A DNA stretch of 64,000 bases from Erythrocercus mccallii (Eukaryota; Chordata; Aves; Passeriformes; Dicruridae): assembly GCA_013397435.1 (NCBI GenBank), contig VZRG01000289.1:248001-312000 (forward strand). Reading direction: 5' to 3'. Below, one piece after another: positions 14,261 to 27,916 of this stretch. A model generated the notes under the pieces. It had not been told where the DNA came from. It did no database searches and worked only from the letters and a program-made list of their open reading frames with translations. Position numbers and translations under genes: made by a program. Within the stretch, counting starts at the first letter, position 1. Every line of letters begins with the position of its first letter.

Positions 14261-15043
14261 TCCTGTTAGTAAAAAAAAAAACCCAAACTGAAACATTTAA
14301 ATATTACTCTCATTGAAAAGGTCTCATTCAGCTCATTCTTTTAAACCTCAAGCTGCAGAGTTACTGTGTATCTGGACAAATGTGTGGTAGGCCAGCTGTG
14401 TCCATACACATTTATGGACATGTACTCAACACACTGAGCCCCTTTAAATCCCCTGTTCAAATAACCCCATTTGGTAGGAACACAGAAATTAAAAATAACT
14501 CTTGAAATAACTGTCACTCACACTAGAAATTATTTTGTGCTCCTACATGCCCTAAAAAAAAGAAATTTTCTTCTTTTTAAACTGAAGGCAAGAGGCTGAG
14601 GTTCTTATTTTCATATATTGTTTTAAAAGTACTACAATATGTGAAATTTTATCAATAATCACATCTCATGTACTTCCCAAGAGAAGACTGTGACACTCCC
14701 TTTATGTCTACCTTTATGCACAATTCTATAATTTTTAAGTCTGACATGTAGTAACATTTAAGGACTAGAAATACTACTGAAAAAGAGACTTCTAGTGGGA
14801 AGTTGAGAGAACTTCACTTGTCCTCCAAGGATCACACATGGTAACATTAATCACATGAACATAAAATGCATGAGGTACTTGAAGCCTGCTTCATGCAAAT
14901 AATGGTACAAGAACTACTAAAACCCACGGTAATTACATTTTCAAATACATATTTCTTTAAGAGGAAAGTTCAGTTGATTTAAATTCTGGTGATTTATGGA
15001 GTGAAGGTGCATTTCATACACCCTGTGGAACATCTGTGTCAAT

Positions 15044-15075
15044 CACAGATTTGTGATTGTCTATCACAATCTGTG
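15044..15075. repeat. Imperfect inverted repeat, 13-bp stem with one bulge
   Basis: The left arm CACAGATTTGTGAT (15044-15057) pairs with the right arm ATCACAATCTGTG (15063-15075), leaving a 5-nt loop and one unpaired T. No transposon ends or duplicated target are visible, and the stem is too short for a microRNA precursor. Confidence 0.8.
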
Positions 15076-18000
15076 TTCCTCTGTGATCTTCTTCATATGC
15101 TTTCATCTAATTCTGGAAGAGAACAAGCCAGCCCCTTCAGAAAGCAACAAACTACAAGGACCATATGCTTCCAGTGTATATAACGTATATAAACAAACAC
15201 GCGAAGCGTTGGCTGGCCCTAGCTTTGGTGCCTGCGTTGAATCCCAGCCAAAAGCCTACTGCCAATGAGAGGCATCATTTGCACACTTGCAGAAGTTGCC
15301 ACTTCTTATGTTCTTTTCTCTTTTATTGAAGCAGAATGAACAACAAGCAGGACTGCCAGAGAACAATAGCTTTTGATTTCTTGTCACACGAAAGTCCTGC
15401 AGTGCAAAAGTCTGGCACTGACAAGAACACCGAATGTGTTTAGTATTTGAACTCTTCTTTTCTCTGTTCTTAGAATATAAAACAAAATGGAATTTCTTCC
15501 CTGATAAGAGGAAATGTGAGTTGTAGCACACAGGCTCTGGAAGGCTAATATGTTTCCTGTCACTAGTTTCACCTCTCAGCAGTGAAGTATGGAATAGGTT
15601 TCTATAAAGATTAGAATGTAAGTGGGCATACACCTGTATGGCCAAGTTTATTATTGACAGATTTCATTTCTGCTCCAGTGGTGCATAAAAATGCATGGCA
15701 TCAAAACACTAGTCCAATTTAGTTCACAGGCAAGAGCTATGTGCCTTTTCAAAGTAGATGTTTAGAAAATAATCGTATATTAAATGAAAAGCTCCTACCT
15801 GCTCAACTTCTGTTCAATTAAATGACTGCTTTAACTGCATATTTTCCTTCAAAATTCCTGTCATTCACGATTTCTATGCATTTTTCCAGCTCTGTAAGTC
15901 TATACATCTTGGTGCTATGTGAAAGATCACTTTCCACTTCACTGCCAGAAAAAAGTTCAGATTTCCAAAGGCAGACAGCAAATTCTGAGCCACAGGTTTC
16001 CCTTCCATTGTTCAGACCACGTCTATGGTTGCTTCTACCTTTTCCCTCATGGATGTTTCTACTGTTCCAGAAGCTAAACCTTCAGCAGGATGCAGTAGGC
16101 ATCAGTGAGGCCTCATATTTTCCTCACTTGGCAGTTTTACTGCCATTGTCTTCACCATACTAATTGCACACCTTCTACATAAAAATCAGTATTGAGGTCC
16201 TTGAGTGACTTCAGAATATGGTCAGCACTTCTTACAAAGATCATAATTCAGGACAGGGTGTAATTCTGTTGCTTGCATGTAAATACACCTCTGATTTATG
16301 TCCTCTACTACATCATTTGTAAATCACAATCACCAATCTCTGCAGAAACATGGCAAGTTTGCACCATGCCAACCACACACAACAGCTTCATAGGAACCTG
16401 TGCACTGTGTGATAGTCCAAACATCCATAAGCATTTTCCAAAATCAGACAGTCTGTCTTCAATAACTTTCCAAAACCATACAGTTCTAGAATCTGTATGC
16501 ATAAAAGGCAATTTTCATAGGGGAAACTATGTAATAGAAAAGGGGTAAATTTCTTTTCCAGTCATACTCCGACAACACTGAAAAAATCCAAACCTAAACA
16601 AAACAAATCAAATTTATAACTTGTAAAATGTTTTTGTAACAATTTCTAGTAATCTTGCTTAGACCTTTTAGTTATAGTAGCTTTTTTTGTCAGTGATCTA
16701 ATTAGAAATTCATTGACAGTTGAGAATTTGAAGATATATAGGATTTTTTTAACTTTAGAACTTTTATGGTCCTTATTTAACAGCCAATGTCAAATTAATT
16801 AACCACTGTACTGATAATGCACAATGTAGTTCAACAGCAACAACTATTTTGATTATTGCTACTTGGAGACAGAAGGTAACATGAGGAATGGGAGCCCACC
16901 CCACTGGACAGTCCTGAGAGACAGCTCTCCTGAGCTGTCCTCTTACCAGAGATAATCACTAATTCCAATCACATCCAAGGATGGGATTTCAGTGTCACTA
17001 TTTAAAATCCCGTTCCAAACCATCACCACCAAAACCATCTCTACCTTTTCGCTACAATTTGTCCAATGTACAAGAAAATTGAGCTTGATAATTTTGTTTC
17101 CTTGTGGTGGAGTGTGCACATTTTAAAAAGAAGAGAATCCTTCAAACAATTCCAATAATGTCACTTGTCTCCTCCTGGTAGAAGATGTACCATGCACCTG
17201 TTTTGGAAATTCATTCAGGAGCACTGTTCCCATGGCAGGATGGCAGGTGTCTACATGCAACCACAAAACAAGACATCTGATCTGACCCATTCACCTCATA
17301 AAAAGTGAAAAAGAACATAATTTTATATTGTCTTATTCCACAAATCACAGAGAAAGAATGCTTGTTACTGTTTTGGAAGAAAAGATTATACAAGGAGTGA
17401 TTCTGGATCCAACAGAAGAAAAAAAAACTGGCAAAGCTTTCCATTTCCATACAGAGCCTTGGGAGATTTGCCCTTCAGTTTCCAAACAGAAGCCTAAATG
17501 GTGTTTTTACACTTTTCTTCCATTACTATCCTTGCCTCACTGAAGTAAATAGTGCCAATGAATTAAATGTCCTCAGTGTGACACAGGGGAATTTCAAAAT
17601 ACGACTGCTGGAATATGTTGGTATTCACTTGTGTTTACATTTTTTTTTTAAAGAAAGATTTGTGCCTGTCCACAAAAAAAAAAAGAGAAGGATGATTCCC
17701 AGTGGAGTTTTGAAGCTTGCCTATTAAGCTGATTTAGTAGCTAACAACTTTGAAAAAGACTGTCATTTAAATGCTCTAAAATAGTTTCTACTCTCACAGA
17801 CTATCAGTATCAGGGGAATCTTTATTATGTTTCTGCTTCCAGATGTAGCTCATCCCAGCTGCTGGAAATGAGAATGATTAGATGTGAATAAACCAGTATT
17901 GCCACTTACACAAATATGATATCTGAAATTAATGGGCTGACACCAATCACACACACAAGCATGCTTATTTTATTTTGGGGGGGGGCGGTTTATGACCTAT

Positions 18001-18974
18001 AGGTCTTCGGATCCTCTGCAAGTAAAAACGGAAAATATTAAATGTTGCCAGGTTTCACACAACATATGTGACCAACAAACTCTCCCTGTTGTTTGATGCC
18101 CAAATCATTTCATGCTAACTCTGCTTGCCTTATACACACAGAGACACCACCTGCATGGCTGCACATATGCACCCACACAATCATGGACTGGGAGAGTGGA
18201 CAATCCCGTTTGTTTTAGAGACAGCTTTCCATCAAGTTAGCATATGGTGATAGCACGCTGAGTGACAACTGGGTGATTGCTTTCTGGGGCAAACTCAAGC
18301 CTGCAGCCTTGAGAACAGCAAAGTAAGAGATTTTTAGGAAGGTGGTGCCATTGTCTTTGGGAAGACAGCTGCCCAATGCAAGAGCATCTCCCAGAAGACT
18401 GGAATTGGCAATAGCTGGTCAGTCATTCCTGACTGAAGAGAACAGCACACTGCAGAACAGATGACTGAATTGGAAATAAGGGGGGGGGAATTGAGAGGAG
18501 AGGGAAGGAAAAAATCCTTGTATCTTTATTTTGCTGGATATGCAAGCAAATCATATATATGATTGTCATAGAAGCAAATTAACACCCTTTCCTGCCTCTT
18601 GTTTTTGTCTGGAGTGTTACACTCTATCACATCTTTCCCCTTCCAAATATCATCCCCTACCAGTTTCCTTTATCTCAGCTTGCTGGAGCGCTGCACAGGT
18701 CTGACTTGGAACTGCCTTAGATTTCTCAGTTTGGGACACTAAACCTGGGGTAATGACGGAACAGGACAAAATGCCTCATGTGCTAGCTTTTCTCTAAGCC
18801 TGTCCCTCTGTCTCTGACCCTACCAGATTTTGCAGTCAATTCCACTTACCAACCACATGACAATTTTCACTTAAAAACCAGAGGTGTGAAAGCACCTTCC
18901 CTGTTTCACAAACTCAGCTACTTTTCTCTTCCTATCACTTCACTTACACTTTCTCTGCCACATTTTCCTTGTCT

Positions 18975-18996
18975 ACTGGAACTCCACTGGAACTCC
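18975..18996. repeat. Perfect 11-bp tandem duplication
   Basis: The unit ACTGGAACTCC occurs twice head to tail, at 18975-18985 and 18986-18996. This is probably a replication-slippage duplication and may be length-polymorphic. Confidence 0.9.
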
Positions 18997-19118
18997 TTCC
19001 CTCTTCTTTCATGCTGTGATTCTCCATGAGCCTTTCCACCCCTCAGTCCTCCTGAGGTTTCTCCTCCTTCATGTAGCAGTTCATGACTTAAAACAAAAAA
19101 AGGTGCTGGCATAAATTA

Positions 19119-19147
19119 AATTTGTCCTCACATTCTGAGGACAAATT
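19119..19147. repeat. Perfect 12-bp inverted repeat (hairpin)
   Basis: AATTTGTCCTCA at 19119-19130 is exactly complementary to TGAGGACAAATT at 19136-19147, with the 5-nt loop CATTC. There is no neighbouring coding gene. It could be a small cruciform-forming site or chance. Confidence 0.9.
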
Positions 19148-22100
19148 GTTTTCTGTTAATGCCGTATTACAAATTGCATTTTTCTTCTTGCAACAATGCC
19201 ATATCTCAATAGCTCTATTTTGAAAACAATATATCAGAGTGGGGCAGTGACCCAAAACTCTCCAAAAAAGCATCTGCGATGAAAAATAAGAAATGGATAC
19301 TTGAATGAAGACTGAACTGACCAATCCCACTTGGTACAACAAATGCCTGTAAACATATCTTAACTGAATTACATAAATCTCCCAGACAGATGGGACATTA
19401 TATATAGGAAATTGTCTTACATATAATCTTCTATATATAATCTTATTTTAAATAGCTTCATTTTTAAAAGAATGCTAAATATATTATAATAACTAGAGGA
19501 AAGAGACAGATGGGAGGACAAGATCTAGATTTGGCCTTCAGACAGATAAAAAGTGTTGATTTCATTTCATAGAGTTATAAATGTTAATTTATTTTGATTT
19601 CTAAAGTGTTTCTTTAGTAAAGCTGGAATCATAAAAATCTGATGTCAATTGCTTATTAAAAGCTCTCTTTCCTCTCACTCACACAGAACTCCTCCATCAT
19701 CCTACTAACACTTCTTCCGCCTCCACAAACTCCCTGAATGTTTGTATTTAAGGCTAATATTTTGTCAATGCAACTACATACATCAGTAGCAGGCATACAC
19801 GAGCTCCAGAAAGGCTTCAATGCTCAGTATGAGCCTTCATCATTTTGGTAGGTGACCTTTGTGATGAACAAAAGGAAACAGTTCATTGCAGACCTACTTT
19901 TGTTTCAGCAATAGTTCAAAGACCATAATGACAAAAATATATAACTATGAAGAGTTTGTCAGTACACTGTTTTTATTTAGAGGCTTTACTTTCTGCCTAA
20001 GGTGAAAGAGCTACAGTTAAGTTACATTAGTTTAGGTGACGGAGCTAGTATCAGATATATACAGAGCAAATGGTTTAATCATTAGAACAGATGCTTCTGA
20101 GCTTACAGCCATGGATTTAAACCCCAACTGGGAATTCACTATTAGCCCTATCATTAGCATAAATTGATTGCTGTGATTGGCTAATCACTTAATTAGGAAA
20201 GAGATCCTTAACAGAGAAACACTTTGGAATAGTTTCTATAAATATAGGATTTCCTAGGTACACTCTGTTTAGACTTTAGACTATTTTTTACTTGCGACTT
20301 ATGCTGTTTTCAAGAATCATATGATATCATGAATATACTAGAGATCATATTGACTATCTGCTCATTTTAGAGGCTTGTAAAATGAGGAAAATAGATAAGA
20401 GACGACGTTTTCCTCAGCTTTGTACAATGATTTCCTCAAACTCTCCAATGTGCTTTCTCAGCACAATGAGGAGCTCACTGCAATGTAAAGTTTCACTGTC
20501 AGCTCATTCGCTGCCCCTAAAGTCACAAGCTAACCCCAACCTTGAATCACACAAGAGTAGTTCCTGGGTGCAAAGTAAATGGCCATGTGATGCCTCCTAG
20601 AGCAATGAAGCTGCCATCTACATTCCTTACAAGGATTGCTGTAACAGTGATATGAAAGGAGGAGCTGAATATTCTGGTTAAAGATAATAGATGATACAAT
20701 ATGTTATGCTGAAAAGGTATGAATAAGATATAAGGAAATTGTTTCAAAGGCCAGACAAACAATTCTCTGAGAGAATCCCAAGAGCTCTGCTGCTTTCCCT
20801 CTCTGATGAGTCAGATTAACTGCCTCACTCAGTGGCATCACAAAGTAACTAGTTTAAAACAGCACTTCAAGAGCTTTTTAAAAGTAAGAATTAAGTGAGT
20901 CTGTCTGGTTTAATTTCATTTAATGTAAGCAAGCCTCTGAACTGCATTCCTTTGCTCTAACATTGAGCTTGAAGCCTTGCTGGCTGATTAATACCAAACT
21001 GTTTGAAGTATACTCTTTTCTTATCTAGCACTGTGCAGGCCTCACTACAGCCTGGGGAGACCCGCTGCTAAGTCAGAGCTCGGGGAGGTTTTTGTCTGCT
21101 CTTCACGGAGGGGGATGGAGGCTGGATAAGCCTCATACTATAAAACAGAAAACAAAATGAAAACTTGTTGCCAATCCTGAAAAACTTGGAAACAAGGGAG
21201 AACACACTGCACTGTAACACTGACTCGCTTTGTCTGCCTGGCCGTGTATGATTTTCACTATGTTCATACATTAAGCTAATCTCAATTAAAAACAATCATG
21301 TACCGACACCAGAAAACTTATATTTCTCTGCAGATGTCCTTTTTAATTCTATTTGGAATTCTGATAATGTAAATATGTATAATAATAGTAATAATCATTA
21401 CAGAAAGACCAGAAAGTATTTGATTAGCCTCCAAAAGTGTGGTTAGGAACACCTCCTCGTCATGGACTGTGCGTCTTAACTTCACACTGTGCTCCCAGTG
21501 AACTTCACCCCATCTCTCCAATCTTTGGAAATCTGTGGGTGTTACATATCCAAAGAAATAAAATTTAAAATATCTTTAGCAATACCTACACATTTGGACA
21601 TTGATGATTATTTCTATTGCCACCCACTGCTCACTGGAAGCACACCCTGGAGGTGGTCTGCACTTTCTTTGCTGCTAGAAAGTTGCATAAATCTCTGGCT
21701 TTGATGGCATTAAATGATACTTCATTCTAATAAGATGTTCAAAGCTGTTTAGTGTTGGAGACAAAGAAATGAAAAAATATATAAGCAGATCTTGTCTTAA
21801 CTTACTATGATGCTTTCAGCAGTCACCAACTGAGAACAGCTCCCTCATCAATATCATCTACAGAGATCAAGGTATGAAAACACTAAAATCAAAAGCATTT
21901 CCCTGTGGCTTTCAGATGCATTTAAAAGAAGGCTGAGAATAGGTAAAAGTAGTTAGAAGCAACACATTCTAACAAGAGTTTGCTGAAGCGTACTTGCCTC
22001 TAAGTGCTGTGAGGTTATTTGAAAATATTGTGAAACATTAAGGGACATAAGACACACACAAAAAAAAGGAAAACCAACAACAAACTATTTGAGCTAGAAA

Positions 22101-23249
22101 TGAAAAAAGGAAAAAAGAAGAGGGATCTCTTTGGAAGAATGCACCATTAAGAAAGTTTCCATCTCAGAAATACTTATGACAAGCAAAAGAAAATAACTTC
22201 TGCATTTTCTTGCTAGCAAACCTCAGTAAAACTGTTGAAAAACAAAAAATACACTGTTTTGCTGAGGAGATGAACATTAGGTGAACTTAATTGTATGAAG
22301 GCCAAAATAAACTCTGAGTACACATGAGAGTTTGTATGGAAAAAGATTTTTTTCTTAGATGGGCTTGTAGGGTTAGAAAAGAAGATGGGGTGGGAAGGGA
22401 AGAAGTTGCAGACCCAAAAAACAGACCAGCTCCAATACATTGAAAAATTTCTGACAACATATTCTCTAAGGTACATCCTTTTCCCTCCTCCTTTCTTACT
22501 TCTTCTCCCCAAATATTTTTCCTAGGTTTATACAAAATTATGTCCCTTATTACAAACGGTGTTTAGAAAGTCTTTAATGTAAAGCACCACCTGACCACCA
22601 TAGGTCACAGAATTAACCACTTCCAAGAAAAAATGTGCTTTAAAGCTCATGTGTATTAAGAAGGTTAAGTCTCTCATGTGAGTATTTTTGTATTTTAAAA
22701 ATCTGATAGAAAAAGCATGTAAGATTATCACAGAATATTTTAAGAAGAAAACCAGGATTAGTAATATTGGTCACTCAGTGTAAATTTGAAAGTATATTGA
22801 ATGAAGTTTGATGAAAATGCCTCTTCAAAACCTTTATATGCTTTGCATTTATTTTTGCCTTTTTCCACTGCTTTAGGGTCCATTAAGTAATTTCAAATTT
22901 CTATTGTAAGACTGCCCTCCTGTTCTCCTACTATTCTTTCTTCCTCTCCCCCTCCCCCAAAGAATTTATACAGTAAACCTCATTGTTTACTGTATTTTTA
23001 AGGGAATATAAATAAGTGGACTGTCCTCCATTACTTCTCACTACCAGCCCTCAAAAATGAAATTTGTCAGTGTAAACAGGATTATAACGATAAAAAATAC
23101 TGAACGGTGCTTGCACAAAACCAAGACCTTTTTCTTCTTCTTGTACCAGCCCACCTGCAGGTATGCTGGGGGTACCCAAGGAGAATGGAATGGCATGGAT
23201 GGCATTCTGAACTGGAAAGAACACACAAGAATCATCTAAATTCTATTCT

Positions 23250-23545
23250 TGGCCTGGCACAAGAAGCTGGGAGGGGACACAGAACAGCTGCCCCCAGCTG
23301 ACCAGAAGAATATTCCACACCACATGGAATGGCATCATGTTCAGCATATAAGAGCTGGGTGAAGAGGAGGGAAGAGGGGTGATGACATCTGCCTTCCCAA
23401 GCAGTCATTAGCGTGATGGAGCCCTGCTTTCCAGGAGATGGTTGAGCACCTGCCTGCTGATAGGTGATTGAATTCTTTGTTTTGCTATGTCTGCTTGTAC
23501 AGCTTTTGCTTTGCCTATTGAATGATCTTCCAGATGTAATTTCAA
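23250..23545 (+). mobile_element. Partial solo LTR of an ERVL-like endogenous retrovirus
   Basis: I recognise this as the U3-R part of a widespread avian ERVL-type LTR. The ordered landmarks are a block reading CTGCCCCCAGCTGACC, a TATA-type site CATATAAGAG at 23345-23354, and purine-rich GGTGAAGAGGAGGGAAGAGG. These are followed by GCGTGATGGAGCCCTGCTTT near 23413, CACCTGCCTGCTGATAGG, and TTGCTTTGCCTATTGAA at the polyadenylation region. The usual ATTAAA-type signal there has decayed to ATTGAA (23517-23522). Sequence similarity stops soon after 23540, so the U5 end is missing, and the 5' start is uncertain. No retroviral gag, pol or env sequence lies beside it, so it is a recombination remnant. 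The minus-strand 108-codon ORF across it is not a gene. Confidence 0.8.
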
Positions 23546-23595
23546 CAGTATAAATCACAGTGTCAATCTACACATGAAACCTAATAGAAATGTTC

Positions 23596-23627
23596 ACTGT
23601 CTTTGACTGACCTTTGTCAAAGACAGT
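23596..23627. repeat. Perfect 12-bp inverted repeat (hairpin), 8-nt loop
   Basis: ACTGTCTTTGAC at 23596-23607 is exactly complementary to GTCAAAGACAGT at 23616-23627, with the loop TGACCTTT. It lies about 50 bp beyond the truncated LTR. An AATAAA follows at about 23634. The LTR family described above is not known to me to contain this hairpin, so the two may be unrelated. Confidence 0.92.
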
Positions 23628-26600
23628 ATCCTAAATAAAATTTTCTTTTGGAGTCTTAAAAGAAAATAAATGTCTTTCTACTTGTCTTAAGCTCATTAAT
23701 ATCATTAATTCAGTGTTAAACATCTGTATATTAAAAGCAGTGTCATTAATTTTCAGTATTAGTTATGCAATGAACATACTAAATCACACTGTGTGTTTGA
23801 AGGACTGCCTTTCAGCCTGAGATGCAAATTGTTGGTATTTTAAAACAGGACAAAGTTTGGAGAGAGTTATTAGACTGATAGAGCTGGGGATCAACTTTTT
23901 CTAAACCTTCAGTAGCACTGGAAACGAGCAATTTGATTTGTGTTGTCTAAAGTCTTAGCAGATGCTTTTAGCACAACCTCTCTTCCTCACATTGTAGTTT
24001 GAATGCTGCATTTGTACTCAAAACTGACATGCTTTCATTTTCCTGCAGATTGTGTCCTGCTTGCTTTTACAGGATGGTGATTAGAGCATTAGGTGGTACC
24101 TTTCATACCTATTACAATTCTAGTAAAAGACATCTCTGCTGTGGAACTGGCTTGTTAAAGTGAGAGGCAATATTGTTTGGATTTTCAAGTTAACAACTGC
24201 CAACTATATGGCTTTGTATAAGTAACAATCTCTGCTTTTCCAGAACCCTAATCTGTACAGGACAAAAACCACCTCTGTAAAGTAAATGCAGATTTTTAAA
24301 AAGATATCCCTTTCCAATCAAAAAATTAAAAACAAAACAAAAAATGAAACCAAACTAACAACAAAAAACCCAAGGACATTTCTAAACTACGTAATTGATA
24401 GTGGAGACAATTATTATATAAAAACAAAATAAATCATATTTTAATGAGCACAGAAGCAAAACACAGTTGTGAGAATGAGACAGACCTCACACTGAGATCA
24501 AAGTGACAGAAGCAAAGTTCAAAAGTGCTGCTTTATCTTTCTGTAACTAAGGAGTTCAATGGTGCACATTTTCAGAGAAGGGTGCACTTGGTTACTTATA
24601 CTGAGCATGAAAAACTGCTTCTGAAATTTCTCTGGAAATAAAGGTGGATTTCATTAGATTGACTTGCCCACTGACTGATGATAGCAGAATTCATAGCACT
24701 ACTTGATAGTGGAAACGGGGGAAAAAACCCCCCAAAACAACAAAAAAATACAAATAGTTTTGAGGCTGAGTTCAAAAGGAGACAGGTTCTGGCTGCTGGC
24801 TACTACATCTTCTGCTCTCGGGCTAGTCTATATGGTGAAACCTCCATTCCCTGTAAAATACCTGGATTTCAACCTCCGGGGTATCTGACCTACACATGCT
24901 GAGCAGACAATTGCCTGGCCAATAACAAACACTAGGGACTGAGAATTGTGTTCTATTTTCTGTTCTTATAACGCTTAAGCATCTCTAAGAATGCTTAAAT
25001 ATTCAGCCTGTGAAGAAATATCCCCTCATATTCTCCTGTGCCTCCCAAAATGCTTGTATTCCCGCATTTCCTTAAAAATCTAAGGAAAGACAACAACATA
25101 AAAAGCTTTGGGAATAATCTATCAGCAGCAATGATGATGCTACTCTGCTTTTTATTTTTTTCCCATCCCACTAGTCCACCTCTTTATATTGTTTACATTG
25201 AAGTTGCTCCACTCTACAAAAAAACTTGAGATGCACTAAGCGAGAAACAAAAGGAAACTTAGCAAGATTGTGAAAGACTCTGATCACAGCACTTGGCAAG
25301 CACCAGGCTATCTCAACGACCTTCTTCTGTATTTCGTCAAATTATCACGTACTGAGACCTTCAAGAGATCAGAGATCTGCTCCAGATGAGTCTTCAAGTG
25401 GTGCTTTCCTGGATGATCCAGGCAGGAGTGGTATGGATGAGTCCTGGAATCACAGAGATCCCTGATATCCACTTTCAGGATTCTAAACATAAATCTAATA
25501 TATTTCTGACTTCCCAGCTATTTTTCTAGGAAGAGTGCTTCTCAGCTATTTGTACTAAACCTAGGACAGTTTCCAGTTCAAAACTGGAACTTGCTCTCAT
25601 TGGTGATCTACAGCCTTTTCGTGATTTGTTTGGAAAAAGGACAGTTCAAGATTCAAAACATTGTTATCCAGCTACATTCTGTGACATGAATGGTATACAT
25701 GAAAATCTCTTCACCAGCCCCACCCTTGGTTTTTTCCTTATTCCCTACAAGACTGAGTCAGATTAAGGAAAACAAATCAACAGGCAAACAAACCACATGA
25801 AAATATCCCAAGTCTTTTTCCAAGACAGAACCACTTTGCAAGTGGTTTCTTGAGGCCACCGAAGTAATTTTCCACTCTTTTCTCTTGATTTGAATGATAG
25901 CCACTGTGGTTGTCTGATCTGCATACATAATCTCTGTTGCCTCTTGCTGTGCATTGACTTTTAGAAAAAAAAGCTGTAAGCCTTGACAACTGAAGAGCCT
26001 TAAGTTTATGATATGACTAGCAGCTATCAAAAATGAAAGATTCGTTATTCCAATTTTTAACATACATTGTAACATTAAATTAAAGGTCTCTATTATTGCT
26101 TACTATTGGCTTGTTAAAGATTTCAAATTTCATCAAGGTCTGCTGCACTTTATCCACTACAGTCGTGCATTCCTCTTCCATATGCCAGACATTAGTTCCA
26201 TTTCACTTCTAACCAGGATGGGGCAATGCAAACTAATCTATATCATCATGTGATGTGCTTCAAAATGTAGCTCTCATCCATGTGGAGCTGAACAAAATAG
26301 CAACCACAGAGAAGATGACCAAAAGTGTAACCACAAATACAGGAGTGAAGGGGAGCACACCTAAAGCCAGAGGATTTCTCAGAACTTTGGCATGGTGCCC
26401 ACTGATAGCAACACAGGCACCAACAGGTGAGAGAAACAGCTGACAGTGACTGTTAAACCCATCTTAGGTTCCACAGGAATGAGTCACTGAAAGCCATGGT
26501 GATTTCCAAGAGCCTCTGGTTGGAATTTTTAGACAAAAGACCCAAGCAGCTTGCAATGTTCTCATTACCTGCAAAACAAAGTGTTTTAATAAGTATGCCA

Positions 26601-27916
26601 AAATGCTCCCTGTATCTGAAGTGTGTCTACTGCAGTCCTTTCTTTTTTTTCATTACTGAAAGTTGGAAAAATATCTTTAACAGGCAAGAAAGCTGGGCTG
26701 GGCACAAGGGGAAGCTTAATATATAGAGCTCTTCAGCCAAATTCATTTTAATTCTCTCTTGATTTCCTAAAAAATTATTTTATGAAATGTTTGTGTATCA
26801 TGTTATCATATATGGAGCAATAAATGAGCTGAATAATACACTAAAAGATAAATGTCATATGAGTTGTCATTATGGGCATACAGCCAAAAATTTCTTTTAA
26901 CTCAAGTCATACTGTAATGCTCAAGCAAAAAATACTGCATGCAAAAACCAATCAGTATGACCTGTATGTGTATTGCCCACAAAAAAGTCTTAAAGGAAGA
27001 GATGATTCATTATGAAGAAAATTATGAGCAAGCATGATATAGACCTCACCTACTTTTAGGCTTGATCCAAAGACTACTCATGTCAATGGTAAATCTGGCT
27101 GGTTTTGAGGAGCCTGACATAAGTTACATTCAAGGTTGGCATTTTAACCTCTTTACTTCTCTTCAAAGCAAGTTGTCCAGACTTAACATATGACGATTAC
27201 TCTTATCTAATGTAAGTATTACAAGTATCATCATTAAAAGGATATACATTGCAATTAGTCCATAATCTGAATAGAAAATGCAGGTTACAAATCTATTTTG
27301 TAATTACTTCGGTATTCTTTAACTAGCTCATAAGATGTGATAGATAAACCAGATTAAAACAATGCACTTTCTCCCTATTTCCAAACGTGAAAATGACTGG
27401 CTGGACATAAGCTCCCCACATATTAAAAGTTGAAAAGTGTGCCATTTGTCAGTGGAAAGGTCATTTCACTAACATTTGGAACCATGTCTCACGATCTGAC
27501 ATGTGACTTAACATCAAAATGCCTTGGGCATGTTAGTGTAACAATTCTTTTCATCCAGACTAGTATAAAGCTTAATGAAGCAGGTTCAGCTCATGCCACC
27601 TACCTGTACCCATCAGATAAAGAGACTGGAAAAATAAAAAGGCAAAAGATTTTCTAGAAAAATCTTCCCTAGTTAGGAATTTCTAAATTCTAGAAAACTT
27701 TCTCTTTTCTAGACAAAAGGTGTTCTTCTATCCCCCTTTGTCTCTCCCTCTAAGGAAATAAAAGGCTCAAAGACTGCTGTGGAGCTGAGAAAGAAAGGGA
27801 ATAAGACTGTGTAATGCCACACACCTTGCTTTCCATCCTCATAGATCACCAATGCCAGCTTCCTGGATTAAAGAGGCGGATGTTTTAACTGATCTGCAGT
27901 GCGTCTTACACAGCTC
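23628..27916. other. Non-coding stretch without recognised genes
   Basis: No recognised exon, RNA gene or transposon. It is AT-rich with A-rich low-complexity patches near 24320-24370 and 24720-24750. Three overlapping minus-strand ORFs at 25758-26075 show no domain. Nothing further can be supported. Confidence 0.55.

Larger units (their letters stand above)
13126..23249. other. Ten-kilobase non-coding stretch, no recognised genes
   Basis: No recognised exon, RNA gene or transposon was found in this interval. It holds a candidate conserved block near 13860-14260, two hairpins (15044-15075 and 19119-19147), an 11-bp tandem duplication at 18975-18996, and short poly-G runs near 17976 and 18481. 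ORFs of up to 138 codons have no recognisable domain. Confidence 0.55.

Noticed and set aside
13875..14291. 138-codon plus-strand ORF
   Set aside because: The translation has no recognisable domain and ends in a poly-A-derived lysine run; kept only as a possible conserved non-coding block.
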